DNA from: Actinomadura chibensis NBRC 106107
GTDB lineage: Bacteria > Actinomycetota > Actinomycetes > Streptosporangiales > Streptosporangiaceae
Direction of reading: 5' to 3'
Assembly (NCBI RefSeq): GCF_001552135.1
Contig: NZ_BCQP01000047.1
Coordinates: 1-64,000 of the forward strand
DNA length: 64,000 nucleotides
Numbering within the stretch: the stretch's first letter is position 1; each line of letters begins with the position of its first letter. The translations under genes and the position numbers were made by a program. The notes beneath the pieces were generated by a model that worked only from the letters and a program-made list of their open reading frames with translations, had not been told where the DNA came from and ran no database searches. Positions 32,523-41,095 of the stretch are shown piece after piece.

Positions 32523-33470
32523 GTGAAGGTTGCGTTCGTGGGAAAGGGCGGCAGCGGCAAGACCACCCTGTCGTCGCTGTTCGTCCGGCACCTCGCCGGG
32601 CGCGGGCTTCCCGTGGTGGCCGTCGACGCCGACATCAACCAGCACCTCGGCGTCGCGCTCGGCCTCGACGAGGACCGCGCCGCCAAGGTCCCCGCCCTGG
32701 GCGACCGGCTCACCGAGATCAAGGAGCACCTGCGCGGCGACAACCCGCGCATCTCCTCGGCGTCCGCCATGGTCAAGACGACCCCGCCGGGCGAGGGCTC
32801 GCGGCTGCTCCGCTTCCGCGGGGACGACCCGGTCCACGCGGCGGGCCAGGAGGTCGGCGGCATCACGCTGCTCGCCACCGGGCCGTTCAACGACGACGAC
32901 CTCGGCGTCGCCTGCTACCACTCCAAGACGGGCGCGGTCGAGCTGTACCTCAACCACCTCGTCGACGGTCCCGGCGAGTACGTCGTCGTCGACATGACCG
33001 CGGGCGCCGACACGTTCGCGTCCGGGCTGTTCACGCGGTTCGACCTGATGTTCCTGGTCGCCGAGCCCACCCGCAAGGGCGTCGGCGTCTACCGGCAGTA
33101 CACCGAGTACGCCCGCGACTACGACGTCGCCATCCGCGTCGTCGGCAACAAGGTCCAGTCCGAGGACGACGTCGCCTACCTCCGCGAGCACGTCGGGGAC
33201 GACCTGCTGACGTGGGTCGGGCAGTCCGCCGCCGTCCGCGCCGTGGAGCAGGGCCGCGCGGGCGTCCCGCTGGAGGACGCCAACGCCGCCGCCCTCGACC
33301 GCATGCGCGCCGAGGTCGACTCCCGCGCCAAGGACTGGGACAAGTTCCAGCGCCAGGCCGTCGAGTTCCACGTCAAGAACGCGCGGAGCTGGGCGAACCG
33401 GGCGACGGGCGAGAACCTCGAAGCGCAGGTCGATCCGGGGTTCCGGTTCCCGGTCGCCTACGCGGGGTGA
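32523..33470 (+). CDS. CooC-like P-loop ATPase (MinD/ParA superfamily)
   Basis: A 315-aa soluble ATPase with the deviant Walker A GKGGSGKTT (residues 7-15), the DADINQHLG segment and the later VVDMTAG switch motif. The fold resembles CooC, which matures carbon monoxide dehydrogenase, but no dehydrogenase, hydrogenase or nickel-enzyme gene lies in the window apart from the nickel-type transporter 2 kb away, which may be coincidence. Stand-alone copies of this ATPase are common in actinobacteria with unknown client. The start is GTG at 32523 with only a weak upstream GGGG; a leaderless or short-leader message is possible. Confidence 0.75.
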   Translation: MKVAFVGKGGSGKTTLSSLFVRHLAGRGLPVVAVDADINQHLGVALGLDEDRAAKVPALGDRLTEIKEHLRGDNPRISSASAMVKTTPPGEGSRLLRFRGDDPVHAAGQEVGGITLLATGPFNDDDLGVACYHSKTGAVELYLNHLVDGPGEYVVVDMTAGADTFASGLFTRFDLMFLVAEPTRKGVGVYRQYTEYARDYDVAIRVVGNKVQSEDDVAYLREHVGDDLLTWVGQSAAVRAVEQGRAGVPLEDANAAALDRMRAEVDSRAKDWDKFQRQAVEFHVKNARSWANRATGENLEAQVDPGFRFPVAYAG

Positions 33471-33501
33471 CGAACGCCTACCGGCGGCGGGTGATCGGCA
33501 C

Positions 33502-33507
33502 TACCCT
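33502..33507 (+). promoter_or_regulatory. Likely leaderless -10 element
   Basis: TACCCT lies 6 bases before the ATG at 33514, with no Shine-Dalgarno sequence between. Confidence 0.4.
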
Positions 33508-33513
33508 TCGACC

Positions 33514-34593
33514 ATGACGATGCGCCGGATCCTCATGATGGCGGGCGGCGCCGTGCTCCCCGTCGCCGTATTCGCTCTCCTCTTCGACAACCAGTGGGTC
33601 GTCGACGCCATCAGGGACAGCGACTTCAGGTACAACGAGGGCATCGGCCCGCTCGTCTCGTGGTCGCACGCGCTGGCCTGGCGGTTCACCCCGGCCGACG
33701 GGTCGAAGTGGACGTTCGTCCTCGCCGTGGACTTCACCACCCTGCTGTTCTTCGTCCTGCTGGCGGCGCTCGTCGCGGCGGCCGGGCGGATCCTCGACCC
33801 GAACCGCGGCCCGCTCGGCGCGCTGATCGTCGGCTGGTGGGCCGCGATCGTCGCGGCCGGGATCGGCGGGCTCGTCTTCGGCCCCCTGCTGTACTGGACG
33901 CTCGACCTCAGGTCCGCGTCGGAGGCGATCTTCTCGTCCATCAGCCAGGGCGTCTCGTCCGGCTTCGCGTTCGGCTGGATCGCCGGGCTCGGCGCGGTGG
34001 GCGGCTTCCTCATGTCCCGGCCGCGGACGCCGGGCGTCCAGCAGCCGTACGGGGGCGGCGGGCAGCCCTACGGCGCCCAGCAGGGAATGCAGCAGGGGAT
34101 GCAGCCTCCGCAGCACCCGCAGCAGCCGTACGGCGGGCAGCAGCAGCCGTACGTCCCGCAGCAGCCCGGCCCGCAGATGCCGCAGCAGCAGATGCACCAG
34201 CAGCCCATGCCCCAGCAGATGCCGCCGCAGCAGCAGATGCCGCCGCATCCGTCGGCGGTGCCGTACGTCCCGCCGCAGGGCCAGCCGCAGGGGCAGCAGC
34301 CGCCGTGGGGCGTCGCGGCCGCGCCGCCGCAGCAGCAGCCGGGAGCGCCCGCGCCGCAGCAGTTCGGCGCGCCGCCCGTCCCGCCGCAGCAGCCCGCCCA
34401 GCCCGCCGCTCAGCCCGCCCCGCAGGCGCCCGCGCCGGAGCCCGCGGCGGACGAGGAGGAGCCGGCCGAGCCCGAGACCGCGGCCGAGCGGTCCGACGCG
34501 CCCGCCGACCCGCCCGAGGACACCCCGGAGCGGGACGACGACGACCTCGACCTCGCCGACCGCACCCGGATCGACCGCCAGCGCGACGAGTAG
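33514..34593 (+). CDS. Membrane protein with long Pro/Gln-rich tail
   Basis: A 359-aa protein that I cannot assign to a family. The first 170 residues hold four membrane helices (about 6-24, 66-90, 100-128 and 146-166). Residues 172-310 are built of QQPYGG, QQMPPQQ and APPQQQPG-like repeats, a low-complexity region expected to be disordered; the final 45 residues are strongly acidic (EEEP, ERDDDDLDL). Such tails in actinobacteria often serve as protein-protein platforms at division or secretion sites, but nothing here shows that. An in-frame ATG two codons later is an alternative start. Confidence 0.7.
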   Translation: MTMRRILMMAGGAVLPVAVFALLFDNQWVVDAIRDSDFRYNEGIGPLVSWSHALAWRFTPADGSKWTFVLAVDFTTLLFFVLLAALVAAAGRILDPNRGPLGALIVGWWAAIVAAGIGGLVFGPLLYWTLDLRSASEAIFSSISQGVSSGFAFGWIAGLGAVGGFLMSRPRTPGVQQPYGGGGQPYGAQQGMQQGMQPPQHPQQPYGGQQQPYVPQQPGPQMPQQQMHQQPMPQQMPPQQQMPPHPSAVPYVPPQGQPQGQQPPWGVAAAPPQQQPGAPAPQQFGAPPVPPQQPAQPAAQPAPQAPAPEPAADEEEPAEPETAAERSDAPADPPEDTPERDDDDLDLADRTRIDRQRDE

Positions 34594-34618
34594 ACCCGGG
34601 GAGGGCGGTCGGCGCCGG

Positions 34619-35095
34619 TCAGGCCTCGTCGGGCAGCGGCGGTAGCTCGCCGGTGCGCTCGTACTCGGAGAGCATCTCGATCCGGCGGGTGTGCCGCGGC
34701 TCGCCGGAGTAGGCGGTGCCGACGAACAGCTCCAGGAACCGGGTCGCGGTCGCGAGGTCGTGCTGCCGGGCGCCGATGCTGATGACGTTCGCGTCGTTGT
34801 GCTCGCGGGCGAGGCGCGCGGTGTCCTCGTTCCAGACCAGCGCGGCGCGGACGCCCTTCACCTTGTTGGCCGCGATCGCCTCGCCGTTCCCGGAACCGCC
34901 GATCACGACGCCGAGCGTGCCGGGCTCCGCGGCCGTCCGCGCGGCGGCGCGCAGGACGAACGGCGGGTAGTCGTCCGCGGCGTCGTACCCGAACGCGCCG
35001 CAGTCGACGGCCTCGTGCCCGTTCTCCTTCAGCCAGGAGACCAGGTGCTCCTTCAGCTCGAAGCCTGCATGGTCGGTTCCAAGAAACACGCGCAT
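34619..35095 (-). CDS. rpiB: Ribose-5-phosphate isomerase B
   Basis: Interconverts ribose-5-phosphate and ribulose-5-phosphate in the pentose phosphate pathway. The 158-aa protein has GTDHAGFELKEHL at the start, GGSGNGEAIAANK (Glu72 in the place where the mycobacterial enzyme uses a Glu instead of Cys) and ISIGARQHD near the end. The mycobacterial-like base is expected for an actinobacterium. It follows a 75-aa gene on the same strand after 44 bases. Confidence 0.93.
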   Translation of the reverse strand: MRVFLGTDHAGFELKEHLVSWLKENGHEAVDCGAFGYDAADDYPPFVLRAAARTAAEPGTLGVVIGGSGNGEAIAANKVKGVRAALVWNEDTARLAREHNDANVISIGARQHDLATATRFLELFVGTAYSGEPRHTRRIEMLSEYERTGELPPLPDEA

Positions 35096-35139
35096 GGGCC
35101 CGATTGTGGCAGGCTCCGGGACCCGGCGGCGCGCCGGGG

Positions 35140-35367
35140 CTAGCCGCCGTCCGCGGACGGCCTGCGGGGCGCGCCGCCGCGTTTGCCGAGGCGGCGCCGC
35201 TCGTTCTTGGCCGCCTTCGTCCGCCGTCCGGCCCCCGGCGCCGGGTCACCGGCTCCGGGCGGCTGCGCGGCGGGGGGTGGCTGCTCACCGCCCTCGGGCC
35301 TCGGCCGGGACACGTCCCGCGCCCGCATCGCCGCGTCCACCGTGATCCGCATGCCGGGCTGCCCCAT
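35140..35367 (-). CDS. Small conserved-looking actinobacterial protein
   Basis: A 75-aa protein starting MGQPGMRITVDAAMRARDVSRP, given here as MRITVDAAMRARDVSRP, which resembles a short protein that I recall from Streptomyces genomes; the rest is a proline-rich linker and a very basic tail (RRTKAAKNERRRLGKRGG). No function is known. ATG at 35367 has GAGGGAGC upstream; the Met five codons later is an alternative. It lies just upstream of rpiB on the same strand and may share its transcript. Confidence 0.65.
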   Translation of the reverse strand: MGQPGMRITVDAAMRARDVSRPRPEGGEQPPPAAQPPGAGDPAPGAGRRTKAAKNERRRLGKRGGAPRRPSADGG

Positions 35368-35487
35368 GTGCCGCTCCCTCGAAGAACGCAGGTAACCAGG
35401 ATCATAGGAGGCTGGACCGTTGCAAGGCCCCGCCGGTGCCCCGGATGCGGGCCCCCGGACGTGTTTGGTCGGTACAGTGCCGGAGTA

Positions 35488-36606
35488 ATGCTTCAACGAC
35501 TGGTGCACGTCCTTCCGCCGAGGCTGCGAGCCGTGCTGCGCAGGATCCCGATCCTGGTGCTGCTGTATCGCTGGCTCCGGAGGGGCAAGCTCACCAGGGA
35601 GCGGTACATGTTCGCCGGGCTGGCGGCCGCCGCGATCGCGATCGGGCTCGCCACCTCCAGCGACTCGCGCGGTCTCGCCCCGTCCGGCGCGCTGGTCCTG
35701 ATCGTGCTCGGCGGCGGGCTGCTGCTGAAGGTCCGCGCCCTGCTCGCGCTGCTCGGCGTCGTCGTGGCGATGGCGGCCTACAACGCCTCGCAGGACGTCG
35801 CCGCGATCGGCCCCGGCATGATCGCCACGCTGACGATCACCGCGGTGCTCGCGCTCAGCCTCGCCCGCACCCGGCAGAAGCTCGGCGTCCAGGGGCTGCG
35901 CGGCGACTCGATGCTGCTGGAGCTGCGCGACCGGCTGAAGCGGCAGGGCGAGCTGCCCGAGCTGCCGGACGGCTGGGGCTCGCAGGTCGTCCTGCTGCAG
36001 GCGGGCGGGTCGTCGTTCGGCGGCGACTTCGTCGTGTCGACCTGCGACGGCGGGACGCTTGAAGTGGCGCTCGTCGACGTGTCCGGGAAGGGCACCGACG
36101 CGGGGACGAGAGCGCTCATGCTGTCCGGTGCGTTCGGAGGGCTGCTTGGATCGGTCCAGCCTGATCGCTTCCTGCCCGCGTGCAACGTCTACCTCCAGCG
36201 CCAGCGGTGGGACGAGGGCTTCGTCACCGCCGTCCACGTCGTCGTCGACCTGAAGACCGGCGAGTACACGGTGGAGTCGGCGGGCCATCCGCCCGCCGTG
36301 CAGTTCGACGCGGGCAGCGGCGTCTGGCAGGTCAGCTCGGCGAAGGGCGTGGTGCTCGGCGTCGTCCCCGACCTGCGGTGCGTGCCCGAGCACGGGACGC
36401 TCCGCCCCGGCGACGCGCTCCTGCTCTACACCGACGGGCTGGTCGAGTCGCCGGGCAGCGACCTCGACGCGGGCATCGACCGGCTGCTCGGCGAGGCGGA
36501 GCGGCTCGTCCCGCAGGGCTTCGGCAGCGGCGCGCGGGAGCTGGTCGAGACGATGGCGGCGGCCCGCGACGACGACTGCGCCCTCGTCGTGATCTGGCGC
36601 ACCTGA
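35488..36606 (+). CDS. SpoIIE-type (PP2C) serine phosphatase with membrane N-terminus
   Basis: A 372-aa protein. Residues 45-140 contain three to four membrane helices; a short linker (about 145-175) leads to the PP2C-like SpoIIE domain. Metal-binding acids appear in VALVDVSGKGTDAG and in LLYTDGLVES and DDDCALVV. Such phosphatases in actinobacteria dephosphorylate anti-anti-sigma factors; no STAS gene is next to it. It ends 13 bases from the convergent Ser/Thr kinase gene, an interesting but possibly accidental pairing. ATG at 35488 has CGGAG a few bases upstream and TACAGT 9 bases before it. Confidence 0.88.
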   Translation: MLQRLVHVLPPRLRAVLRRIPILVLLYRWLRRGKLTRERYMFAGLAAAAIAIGLATSSDSRGLAPSGALVLIVLGGGLLLKVRALLALLGVVVAMAAYNASQDVAAIGPGMIATLTITAVLALSLARTRQKLGVQGLRGDSMLLELRDRLKRQGELPELPDGWGSQVVLLQAGGSSFGGDFVVSTCDGGTLEVALVDVSGKGTDAGTRALMLSGAFGGLLGSVQPDRFLPACNVYLQRQRWDEGFVTAVHVVVDLKTGEYTVESAGHPPAVQFDAGSGVWQVSSAKGVVLGVVPDLRCVPEHGTLRPGDALLLYTDGLVESPGSDLDAGIDRLLGEAERLVPQGFGSGARELVETMAAARDDDCALVVIWRT

Positions 36607-36619
36607 CCGACCGGCGGCG

Positions 36620-37729
36620 CTAGCGGCGCGAGCGCTGGTCGGTCCGGCCTTGGGCGCGGCCGACGAGGATGGCGCCGATCAGTACGCTCCCGGCGGCGGC
36701 GCCGAGGCCCGCGAGCAGCCGCGTCCGCGACGACGGCCCGGTCACCGCCCACCCGAGCGGCGTGAACGCCTTGGTCGGCGTCTCCACCGGATCGGCGGGC
36801 GGGCGCGGGAACGCGGGCGAGGGCGCCGGGCGCGGCCGCCGCGGCACGGCGATCTCCACCCCGCCCGCCGCCACGGCCGCCGCGGGCGCCGGACGCGCCG
36901 CCGCCCCGACGCCGACCGGCGGCTGCGCGACGAGCGCGAGCAGCAGGTCCGACGCGGGCGGACGGTCCGCGGGATCGCGCGCCAGCGCCCACCGCACCGC
37001 CGGGACGAGCGGCTCCGGTAGCCCGGACAGGTCCGGCTCGTCGGCCCCGGTGCGCAGCGTGGCCGGGTCGCCGCCGATGGGCATGCGCCCCGTCCCGGCG
37101 TGCGCGACGAGGCAGCCCCACGCGAACACGTCGGCGGCCGGGGTCGCGGGCCCGCCGATGAGCACCTCGGGCGCCATCCAGCCGGGCGTGCCGAGGACCT
37201 TGCCGGTCGCCGCGGTCGCGCCGGGCATGTCCTGGCTCCGCGCGATCCCGAAGTCGATGACCCGGCAGCCGGACAGCGTGAGCATCACGTTGGCGGGCTT
37301 CAGGTCGCGGTGCACGAGTCCGGCCGCGTGGATCGCGGCGAGCGCGGACGCGACGCCGACGGCCACGCCGTGCAGGTCGGCGGCGGGCAGCGGGCCGTCG
37401 TCGACGAGCCGGTCGTGCAGCGAGATGCCGCCCACGTACTCGGTGACGAGGTAGGGGCGGCCGTCCTCCTCGCCGTGCGCGAGGACCCGCGCCGTGCAGA
37501 ACGAGGCGACGCGCCCGGCGAGGTACGCCTCGTCCTTGAAGCGGCGGCGGTAGGACGGGTCGCCCGCGAGGTGCGGATGGATGGTCTTCACGGCGACGCG
37601 CCCGCCGGACACCGGGTCGGCGCCGAGGTAGACCGTCCCCATGCCGCCGGTGCCGAGGCGGCCGAGCAGCGTGTGGCCGCCGACCTCGCGCGGGTCGGCG
37701 GGTTCGAGCGGCCTGATGTCTCCGTCCAT
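36620..37729 (-). CDS. Serine/threonine protein kinase (PknB-type) with C-terminal membrane helix
   Basis: A 369-aa eukaryotic-type kinase. The glycine loop is GRLGTGGMGTVYLG, the ATP-binding lysine Lys48 (VAVKTIHP), catalytic Asp142 in HRDLKPAN and metal Asp159 in DFGIARS. The activation segment reads GTPGWMAPE. After residue 275 comes a proline/alanine-rich linker and one membrane helix (about 337-360) with only a short outer tail, so no PASTA or other sensor domain. ATG at 37729 has GGGAGC upstream. It converges on the SpoIIE phosphatase gene and is divergent from the orphan histidine kinase. Confidence 0.93.
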   Translation of the reverse strand: MDGDIRPLEPADPREVGGHTLLGRLGTGGMGTVYLGADPVSGGRVAVKTIHPHLAGDPSYRRRFKDEAYLAGRVASFCTARVLAHGEEDGRPYLVTEYVGGISLHDRLVDDGPLPAADLHGVAVGVASALAAIHAAGLVHRDLKPANVMLTLSGCRVIDFGIARSQDMPGATAATGKVLGTPGWMAPEVLIGGPATPAADVFAWGCLVAHAGTGRMPIGGDPATLRTGADEPDLSGLPEPLVPAVRWALARDPADRPPASDLLLALVAQPPVGVGAAARPAPAAAVAAGGVEIAVPRRPRPAPSPAFPRPPADPVETPTKAFTPLGWAVTGPSSRTRLLAGLGAAAGSVLIGAILVGRAQGRTDQRSRR

Positions 37730-38189
37730 GCCCGCTCCCGTGGCTCCGTTCCCGACGTTTCGTCTCCGACGTTCCGTTCCCGGGGCTCCCGGCGTCCTCC
37801 GGGGCCTCCGGCTCCGGTGTTCCCGCGGTCTCTGACGTCTCCGCGGGCACCCGGTGTCTCTCCCGCAGTCCCGTCCATCCCCGTTCGGCGGCGGATTATG
37901 GCGTGATCTTCCAGGAAGTGCGCGGACCGTCCGCTGGAACGCGCCATTCGCAGGGGCGGCGGATCGTCCGGAAATGTGGCGGCCATGCCCGCGCAACGCC
38001 GTGTGCACCGGGGCGCCACACCGGGCGGGCCGGGACGTCCGCCCAGCGTGCGGCCATGTTTCGGCGGGCAATGACCAGGTAACAACCAGTTCTGCGTTCA
38101 ACCCCCCGGGCGCTGGACGCGCGCTGGACGGGCGCGGCGCCCGGCGCCGCGCGCGGACCGCGCGTGCCGGAAGGGGGAGGGACGCCGGG
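37730..38189. other. Divergent intergenic region with degenerate repeats
   Basis: The 460-base gap between the Ser/Thr kinase and the histidine kinase genes starts with about 140 bases of loosely repeated GACGTTCCGTTCCC/GGTGTCTCTCC-like segments (37736-37875), less regular than the arrays at 4.7 and 6.8 kb. The rest must hold two promoters. I see no gene. Confidence 0.4.
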
Positions 38190-39554
38190 GTGCGGAGATT
38201 CCGGGGCGTGCTGTCGCCGTCGCGCTGGTCGCTGCGGACCCGCGTGACCGCGGCCGCGACCCTCGTCGTGGCGCTCCTGCTCACGGTCGGCGCCGTCATC
38301 TTCTACGAGGCCGTCCGCGGCGTCGTGTACGGCGGGCTGCACGAGCGGGGCGACTTCGTCGTCACGGACCTCAGCACGCTCGTGCACAGCACCGACCCGC
38401 ACGGGACGCTGCCTGTCCAGGACACCGAGTTCACCCTCCTCCAGGTGGTGAGCGAGGAGGGCGCGCTCGTCGCGTCGAGCGACTCGCTGAGCGGGCACGG
38501 GCCGCTGGACGTCCCGCCGCCGCGCAGGCCGGGGCATCCCGAGGCCCGCACGATCGAGATCCCGGGGAAGGGCGTCGTGTACGTCGTCTCCGAGAAGGTG
38601 CGCTCGCCCGGCGGCTGGCGGATCGTGCACGTGGGCGCGCCCAGCACGCTGTTCGTCCGGTACCGGGGCCTGCTCGTCGGGCTGCTCACCGGACTGGTGG
38701 TGATCGCGACGGTGGCGCTCGCCTGGATCGTGTCGCTGTCGGTGCGGCGGGCGCTGCGCCCGGTGCGGGTGATGAGCGGCGAACTGGCCGAGATCACCGG
38801 ACGCGGCGCGGGCCGCCGGGTCACCGTGCCGGGCCCGAAGGACGAGGTGTCCGAGCTGGCGGAGTCGGTGAACGTGACGCTGGGCAGGCTGGAGGCCGTC
38901 CTCACCCGGCAGCGCGGCTTCGTCGCGGACGTCTCGCACGAACTGCGCAGCCCGCTCACCGGCCTCCGCGCCCAGCTCGAGGTCGCGCTCGAACACCCCG
39001 AGGACGAGGACTGGCCCGCCGTCGCCCGCGCGGCGCTCGCCGACGCCGACCGGCTCCAGGGGATCGTCAGCGACCTGCTGATCCTCGCCAAGCTCGGCGC
39101 GGGCGTGCACGTCGCGCGGGAGCGGGTGGACCTCGGCGAGCTGGTCCGGGCGGAGACGGGGCGGCGGGCCCGGCGCGTCCCGATCGAGGTGCGCGCGCCC
39201 GACGGGGTCATGGTGAGCGCCACCCCGCACCATCTCGTCCGGCTGCTGACGAACCTGCTCGACAACGCCGAGCGGCACGCCGCGTCGCGGGTGTGGGTGA
39301 CGGTCGCGGTGGACGGCGGCGACGCCGTCCTGGAGATCCTGGACGACGGCGTCGGCATCGCCCCCGAGGACCGCGAGCGCGTCTTCTGGCGGTTCCAGCG
39401 GCTCGCCGAGGGCCGGGGCCGCGACCCGGGCGGCACCGGGCTCGGCCTGACGATCTCCCGCGACATCGCCCGCGCGCACGGCGGGACGCTCGTCGCCGCC
39501 GACAGCGACAAGGGGGCGCGGTTCGTCCTGCGCCTCCCGCTGGACGACGGCTGA
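38190..39554 (+). CDS. Two-component sensor histidine kinase (no adjacent response regulator)
   Basis: A 454-aa membrane sensor. Two membrane helices (about residues 20-42 and 165-187) enclose an outer sensor region of about 120 residues; a HAMP segment follows, then the phosphoacceptor His250 in VSHELRSPLTGL, the N box LLTNLLDNAERHA, G1 DDGVGIAPED and G2 GGTGLGLTI. This is the classic class I (PhoR/EnvZ-like) layout. GTG at 38190 is chosen for GGGGGAGGG upstream; another in-frame GTG is at 38208. No response regulator gene is adjacent on either side, which is unusual for this class. Confidence 0.92.
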   Translation: MRRFRGVLSPSRWSLRTRVTAAATLVVALLLTVGAVIFYEAVRGVVYGGLHERGDFVVTDLSTLVHSTDPHGTLPVQDTEFTLLQVVSEEGALVASSDSLSGHGPLDVPPPRRPGHPEARTIEIPGKGVVYVVSEKVRSPGGWRIVHVGAPSTLFVRYRGLLVGLLTGLVVIATVALAWIVSLSVRRALRPVRVMSGELAEITGRGAGRRVTVPGPKDEVSELAESVNVTLGRLEAVLTRQRGFVADVSHELRSPLTGLRAQLEVALEHPEDEDWPAVARAALADADRLQGIVSDLLILAKLGAGVHVARERVDLGELVRAETGRRARRVPIEVRAPDGVMVSATPHHLVRLLTNLLDNAERHAASRVWVTVAVDGGDAVLEILDDGVGIAPEDRERVFWRFQRLAEGRGRDPGGTGLGLTISRDIARAHGGTLVAADSDKGARFVLRLPLDDG

Positions 39555-39580
39555 GCCCCGTCGCGAGGGCGGGCACGGGC

Positions 39581-41026
39581 TCAGGCGAGCGGCGGGCGGC
39601 GGGCGCCGTGCCGGGTGGCCCGCTCGAACGCGTGCCCGATCCGCAGGACGTCGAGGTCCGCCCGGTGCGGGCCGACGATCTGGAGCCCGACCGGGAGGCC
39701 GTCCCCGGTGAACCCGGCGGGCACCGACAGCGCGGGGCAGCCGGTCGCCGAGACGAGGAAGCACGACCGCATCCATTCGAGGTAGTCGGGCATGGGGTGC
39801 CCGGCGACCTCGTCCGGGTACTCGATCCCGGCGTCGAACGGCGGGACCTGGCTGACCGGGAGGAGGAGCGCGTCGTACCGTCCGAAGAACTCCCGCACGC
39901 GGTGGAACAGCGCGGTGTGCAGGGCTTCGGCGCGCCCGATGTCGGAGCCGGACAGGACGCGTCCGGCCTCGATGTTGGCGGCGAGGGACGGCTTGAAGTC
40001 GGCGCGCCGCTCGTCCAGGAGGGGGCCGAGGGCGACGTCCCAGTGCCAGGCGCGGAGCGTCCGGAAGACCTCGTCCGCGCCGGACAGGTCGGGGCACGCC
40101 TCCTCGACCGCGCAGCCCAGGTCCTCGAACACCTTCACCGCCGGTTCGAGGACGCCCGTCACGGCGGGGTCGACGGGGACCGTCCCGCCGAGGTCGGGGG
40201 ACCAGGCGACGCGCAGCCCGGCGAGGTCGCGGTCGAGCGGGACGGCGAACGCCGGGCCCGGCGTCTCCAGCGCGATCGGGCTGCGCGGGTCGGGGCCCGC
40301 GAGGACGGACAGCAGCAGCGCCGCGTCGGCCACGGTCCGCGCCATCGGGCCCTGCACGCCCATCGTCGCCCACCCGGCGGGCACCGGCCAGGACGGCACC
40401 CGTCCCGGCGACGGGCGGAACCCGACGACGTTGCAGAACGACGCGGGGTTGCGCAGCGAGCCGCCCATGTCGCTGCCGTCCGCCACCGGGTGCATGCCGC
40501 ACGCCAGCGCGGCCGCGGCGCCGCCGCTGCTGCCGCCCGCCGACCGCGACGGGTCGTAGGGGTTGCGGGTCACGCCGAACACCGGGTTGAACGTGTGCGA
40601 CCCGGCGGCGAACTCCGGGACGTTGGTCTTGCCGAGCGTGATCGCCCCGGCGGCGCGGATCCGCTCGATCACCAGGTCGTCGGCGTCCGGGACGTGGTCG
40701 GCGAAGATCGGCGAGCCGGACGTCGTGCGGATCCCGGCGGTGGCGTGCGTGTCCTTGTGCGCGACGGGCAGGCCGTGCAGCGGACCGGGGGCCGCGCCCC
40801 GGGCGAGCCGCTCGTCGGCGTCCCGCGCCTGGTCGAGCGCGCGCTCGGCGACCAGCGTGACGATCGCGTTGACCCGCGGGTTCGTCCGCTCGATCTGGTC
40901 GAGGTGCGCGCGCACGACCTCCCGCGCGGACAGCTCGCGCGCGCGGATCCGGCGGGCCAGCTCGCGGGCGGACGCGAAGCAGATCTCCGCGTTGCCCTCC
41001 TCGGACACGGCGCTTTCATCGGACAC
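39581..41026 (-). CDS. Amidase (amidase signature family)
   Basis: A 481-aa amidase with the complete signature: Lys in GLPVAHKDTH, cis-Ser in GGSSGGAAAALACG and nucleophile Ser in GSDMGGSLRNPASFC. It is distinct from the amidase at 19.9 kb. The sequence PVSQVPPFDAGIEYP near the end is typical of plant/actinobacterial amidases acting on small amides such as indole-3-acetamide relatives, but the substrate is not known. GTG at 41026 has AAGGGA upstream. It faces the carboxyltransferase gene across 69 bases. Confidence 0.9.
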   Translation of the reverse strand: MSDESAVSEEGNAEICFASARELARRIRARELSAREVVRAHLDQIERTNPRVNAIVTLVAERALDQARDADERLARGAAPGPLHGLPVAHKDTHATAGIRTTSGSPIFADHVPDADDLVIERIRAAGAITLGKTNVPEFAAGSHTFNPVFGVTRNPYDPSRSAGGSSGGAAAALACGMHPVADGSDMGGSLRNPASFCNVVGFRPSPGRVPSWPVPAGWATMGVQGPMARTVADAALLLSVLAGPDPRSPIALETPGPAFAVPLDRDLAGLRVAWSPDLGGTVPVDPAVTGVLEPAVKVFEDLGCAVEEACPDLSGADEVFRTLRAWHWDVALGPLLDERRADFKPSLAANIEAGRVLSGSDIGRAEALHTALFHRVREFFGRYDALLLPVSQVPPFDAGIEYPDEVAGHPMPDYLEWMRSCFLVSATGCPALSVPAGFTGDGLPVGLQIVGPHRADLDVLRIGHAFERATRHGARRPPLA

Positions 41027-41095
41027 GGCGACGTCCCTTCTGCCACGGTGCCTCCAGTGTCCACCCCGGACGGCTCCTGACCAGCCCTCACGGTC

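Noticed and set aside
35463..35478. An eighth copy of the island operator (GTTTGGTCGGTACAGT) before the SpoIIE gene
   Set aside because: The centre of the palindrome is lost and only about 11 of 16 positions match; the gene has no link to catabolism. Probably chance similarity around a promoter.
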